Shown: positions 20,197 through 21,735 of the stretch, piece after piece
How positions within the stretch are numbered: position 1 is the stretch's first letter
How the letters are laid out: every line of letters begins with the position of its first letter
Assembly: GCA_016296485.1 (NCBI GenBank)
Contig: JAEDJF010000017.1
Span: forward strand, 1-21,735
Length of the DNA stretch: 21,735 nt
Source of the DNA: Oscillospiraceae bacterium
GTDB lineage: Bacteria > Bacillota > Clostridia > Oscillospirales > Ruminococcaceae
Direction: 5' to 3'
The notes under the pieces: model-generated
The model's database searches: none
What the model was told of the DNA's origin: nothing
What the model saw: only the letters and a program-made list of their open reading frames with translations
Made by a program: the position numbers and the translations under genes

Positions 20197-21717
20197 ATGG
20201 ACGAACAGATTCAGGAACAGGAACTCAGCCAAGAGCAGCTTTCCGAGCTTCTTCAGATAAGACGCGACAAGCTGACCGCCCTTCGCGAAGCGGGAAAAGA
20301 CCCCTTCGTTATCACCAAATATAACGTAACCGCCTATTCCGAAAGCACCAAATCCAATTTTGTCGACCCGCCCGAGGGCGAGGAAAGCACCATGACCGTA
20401 TCCATGGCGGGACGAATCATGAGCAAACGCGGCATGGGCAAGGCTTCCTTTGCCGATATTCAGGATAAAGAGGGTCGCATCCAGCTTTATATCCGTAAGG
20501 ATATGGTCGGCGAGGATGACTACGCCGACTTCAAGAAATGGGACATCGGCGATATTATCGGCGTAGAGGGCATCGTTTTCCGCACCCATATGGGCGAAAT
20601 TTCCGTTAAGGCGACTAAAATCGTACTTCTCGCGAAATCCCTCCTTCCCCTTCCGGAAAAATTCCACGGACTTAAGGACCAGGAGCTCCGTTACAGACAG
20701 AGATACGTTGACCTTATCATTAACCCCGAGGTTAAGGACACCTTTGTAAAGCGCAGCCAGATTATTAAAGAGGTCCGCACGCTTCTTGATGAGGAGGGCT
20801 TTATTGAAGTCGAGACCCCGGTACTCCACACCATTCCCGGCGGCGCAAACGCAAGACCCTTTATCACCCACCACAACACGCTCAACATTGATATGTATAT
20901 GCGTATTGCTCTTGAGCTTCACCTTAAACGCCTTATCATCGGCGGTTTTGATAGGGTCTATGAGATAGGTCGCGTTTTCCGCAACGAGGGTATGGACCCG
21001 AGACACAACCCCGAATTTACCGAGCTTGAGCTCTATCAGGCATACACCAACCTCGACGGAATGATGGACATCACCGAAAGAATGTTCCGCCGCTGTGCCG
21101 AGAACGTCATCGGAAAGACCGTAGTTGAGTTCGACGGACACGAAATTGATCTCGGCAAACCTTTCGAGCGTATCACTATGACCGAAGCGGTTAAAAAATA
21201 CTCCGGAGTCGATTTCGACCAGATTCCGGATACCGAAGCCGCAAAAGCTGTCGCTAAAGAGCACAACATAGAGTTCGAGGACAGGCACAAGAAAGGCGAT
21301 ATACTTGCCCTCTTCTTTGACGAATACGTTGAGGACAAGCTCATTCAGCCGACCTTTATTACTGAATACCCCATCGAGGTCAGCCCGCTGACCAAGAAAT
21401 GTCCCGACCGTCCCGGAATGACTCAAAGGTTCGAGCTTTTCGTTGCGGGTCGCGAACACGCCAACGCATACTCCGAGCTCAACGACCCCATCGACCAGCG
21501 CGAGCGCTTTATGGCGCAGGTTGCTCTTCGTGAGCAGGGCGACGACGAGGCGGAAAGACTTGACGAGGACTTCCTCACCGCTATGGAATACGGTATGCCC
21601 CCCACGGGCGGTCTCGGCGTAGGTATCGACCGTATGGTCCAGCTCCTCACAGGAAACTATTCCATTCGCGACGTTCTTCTCTTCCCCACAATGAAGTCCT
21701 TACCGAACGACAAGTAA
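20197..21717 (+). CDS. lysS: Lysyl-tRNA synthetase, class II
   Basis: A 506-aa enzyme that charges tRNA-Lys. The N-terminal OB-fold anticodon-binding domain (about 65-155) includes GRIMSKRGMGKASFADIQD. The class II catalytic domain (about 170-500) has motif 1 around FIEVETPVL, motif 2 RVFRNEGMDPRHNPEFTELE (starting R259), the substrate-binding region EHANAYSELNDP, and motif 3 GLGVGIDR (472-479). Complete, ending with TAA 21715-21717. GAAAGGAAG lies 7 bases before the ATG. The greA-lysS order is common in Firmicutes. Confidence 0.98.
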   Translation: MDEQIQEQELSQEQLSELLQIRRDKLTALREAGKDPFVITKYNVTAYSESTKSNFVDPPEGEESTMTVSMAGRIMSKRGMGKASFADIQDKEGRIQLYIRKDMVGEDDYADFKKWDIGDIIGVEGIVFRTHMGEISVKATKIVLLAKSLLPLPEKFHGLKDQELRYRQRYVDLIINPEVKDTFVKRSQIIKEVRTLLDEEGFIEVETPVLHTIPGGANARPFITHHNTLNIDMYMRIALELHLKRLIIGGFDRVYEIGRVFRNEGMDPRHNPEFTELELYQAYTNLDGMMDITERMFRRCAENVIGKTVVEFDGHEIDLGKPFERITMTEAVKKYSGVDFDQIPDTEAAKAVAKEHNIEFEDRHKKGDILALFFDEYVEDKLIQPTFITEYPIEVSPLTKKCPDRPGMTQRFELFVAGREHANAYSELNDPIDQRERFMAQVALREQGDDEAERLDEDFLTAMEYGMPPTGGLGVGIDRMVQLLTGNYSIRDVLLFPTMKSLPNDK

Positions 21718-21735
21718 GAAAACCCCAGTATTTAT

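Noticed and set aside
20140..21459. Long minus-strand ORF (439 codons) opposite lysS
   Set aside because: Antisense shadow of a canonical synthetase with all class II motifs in the plus frame.

Overview
The window looks like a piece of chromosome from an anaerobic, endospore-forming member of the Clostridia, probably of the Oscillospirales/Ruminococcaceae type. This rests on gene content: an alpha/beta-type small acid-soluble spore protein, the spoIIGA-sigE pair, a PerR/rubrerythrin oxidative-stress unit, clear Shine-Dalgarno sites, sigma-A-like promoters and tRNA genes with encoded CCA. The species call is inference. I see no phage, transposon, CRISPR array or obvious horizontally acquired island. 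The region is mostly housekeeping genes with several unusual details.

Layout. 1-137 (-): 5'-proximal part of a SASP gene. 336-1915 (+): a PerR-type regulator, apparently starting at ATT, followed by a four-domain fusion (flavin reductase, rubredoxin, rubrerythrin diiron domain, rubredoxin) that also carries a well-formed internal ribosome binding site. 1998-2975 (-): a membrane-anchored SGNH-hydrolase-fold protein whose catalytic residues are replaced. 3175-3250: tRNA-Thr(CGT). 3483-5564 (+): an LTA-synthase-family sulfatase-fold membrane enzyme. 5651-5726: tRNA-Pro(GGG). 5822-6085 (+): DUF1905 protein.

6125-8759 (-): a sulfur block reading cysK, mnmA, then an IscR-like Rrf2 regulator. The cysK leader carries a promoter, a palindrome at the expected transcription start, and a possible 22-codon cysteine-containing leader peptide. 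8958-11137 (-): split transketolase (N and C halves) plus a small polytopic membrane protein. 11302-11442 (-): a 46-aa small ORF. 11528-11995 (+): TspO. 11992-13584 (-): spoIIGA-sigE, driven by a promoter with a Spo0A-box-like element 22 bp upstream of its -10. 13728-13892 (+): a 54-aa small ORF.

14176-19472 (+): a PucR/CdaR-type regulator, ftsE, ftsX, a coiled-coil M23 peptidoglycan hydrolase and an S41 (CtpA-like) protein. FtsEX and PcsB/EnvC-type hydrolases form a known cell-wall-cleavage module. Here the terminal S41 protein has lost both residues of the Ser/Lys dyad, so it is predicted to be a pseudoprotease. 19563-21717 (+): greA and lysS, each with its own promoter.

The observations most worth checking are the pseudo-CtpA at the end of the ftsEX operon, the cysteine-codon leader ORF upstream of cysK, the dual-start flavin reductase/rubrerythrin fusion, the ATT-initiated perR and the inactive-looking SGNH protein.
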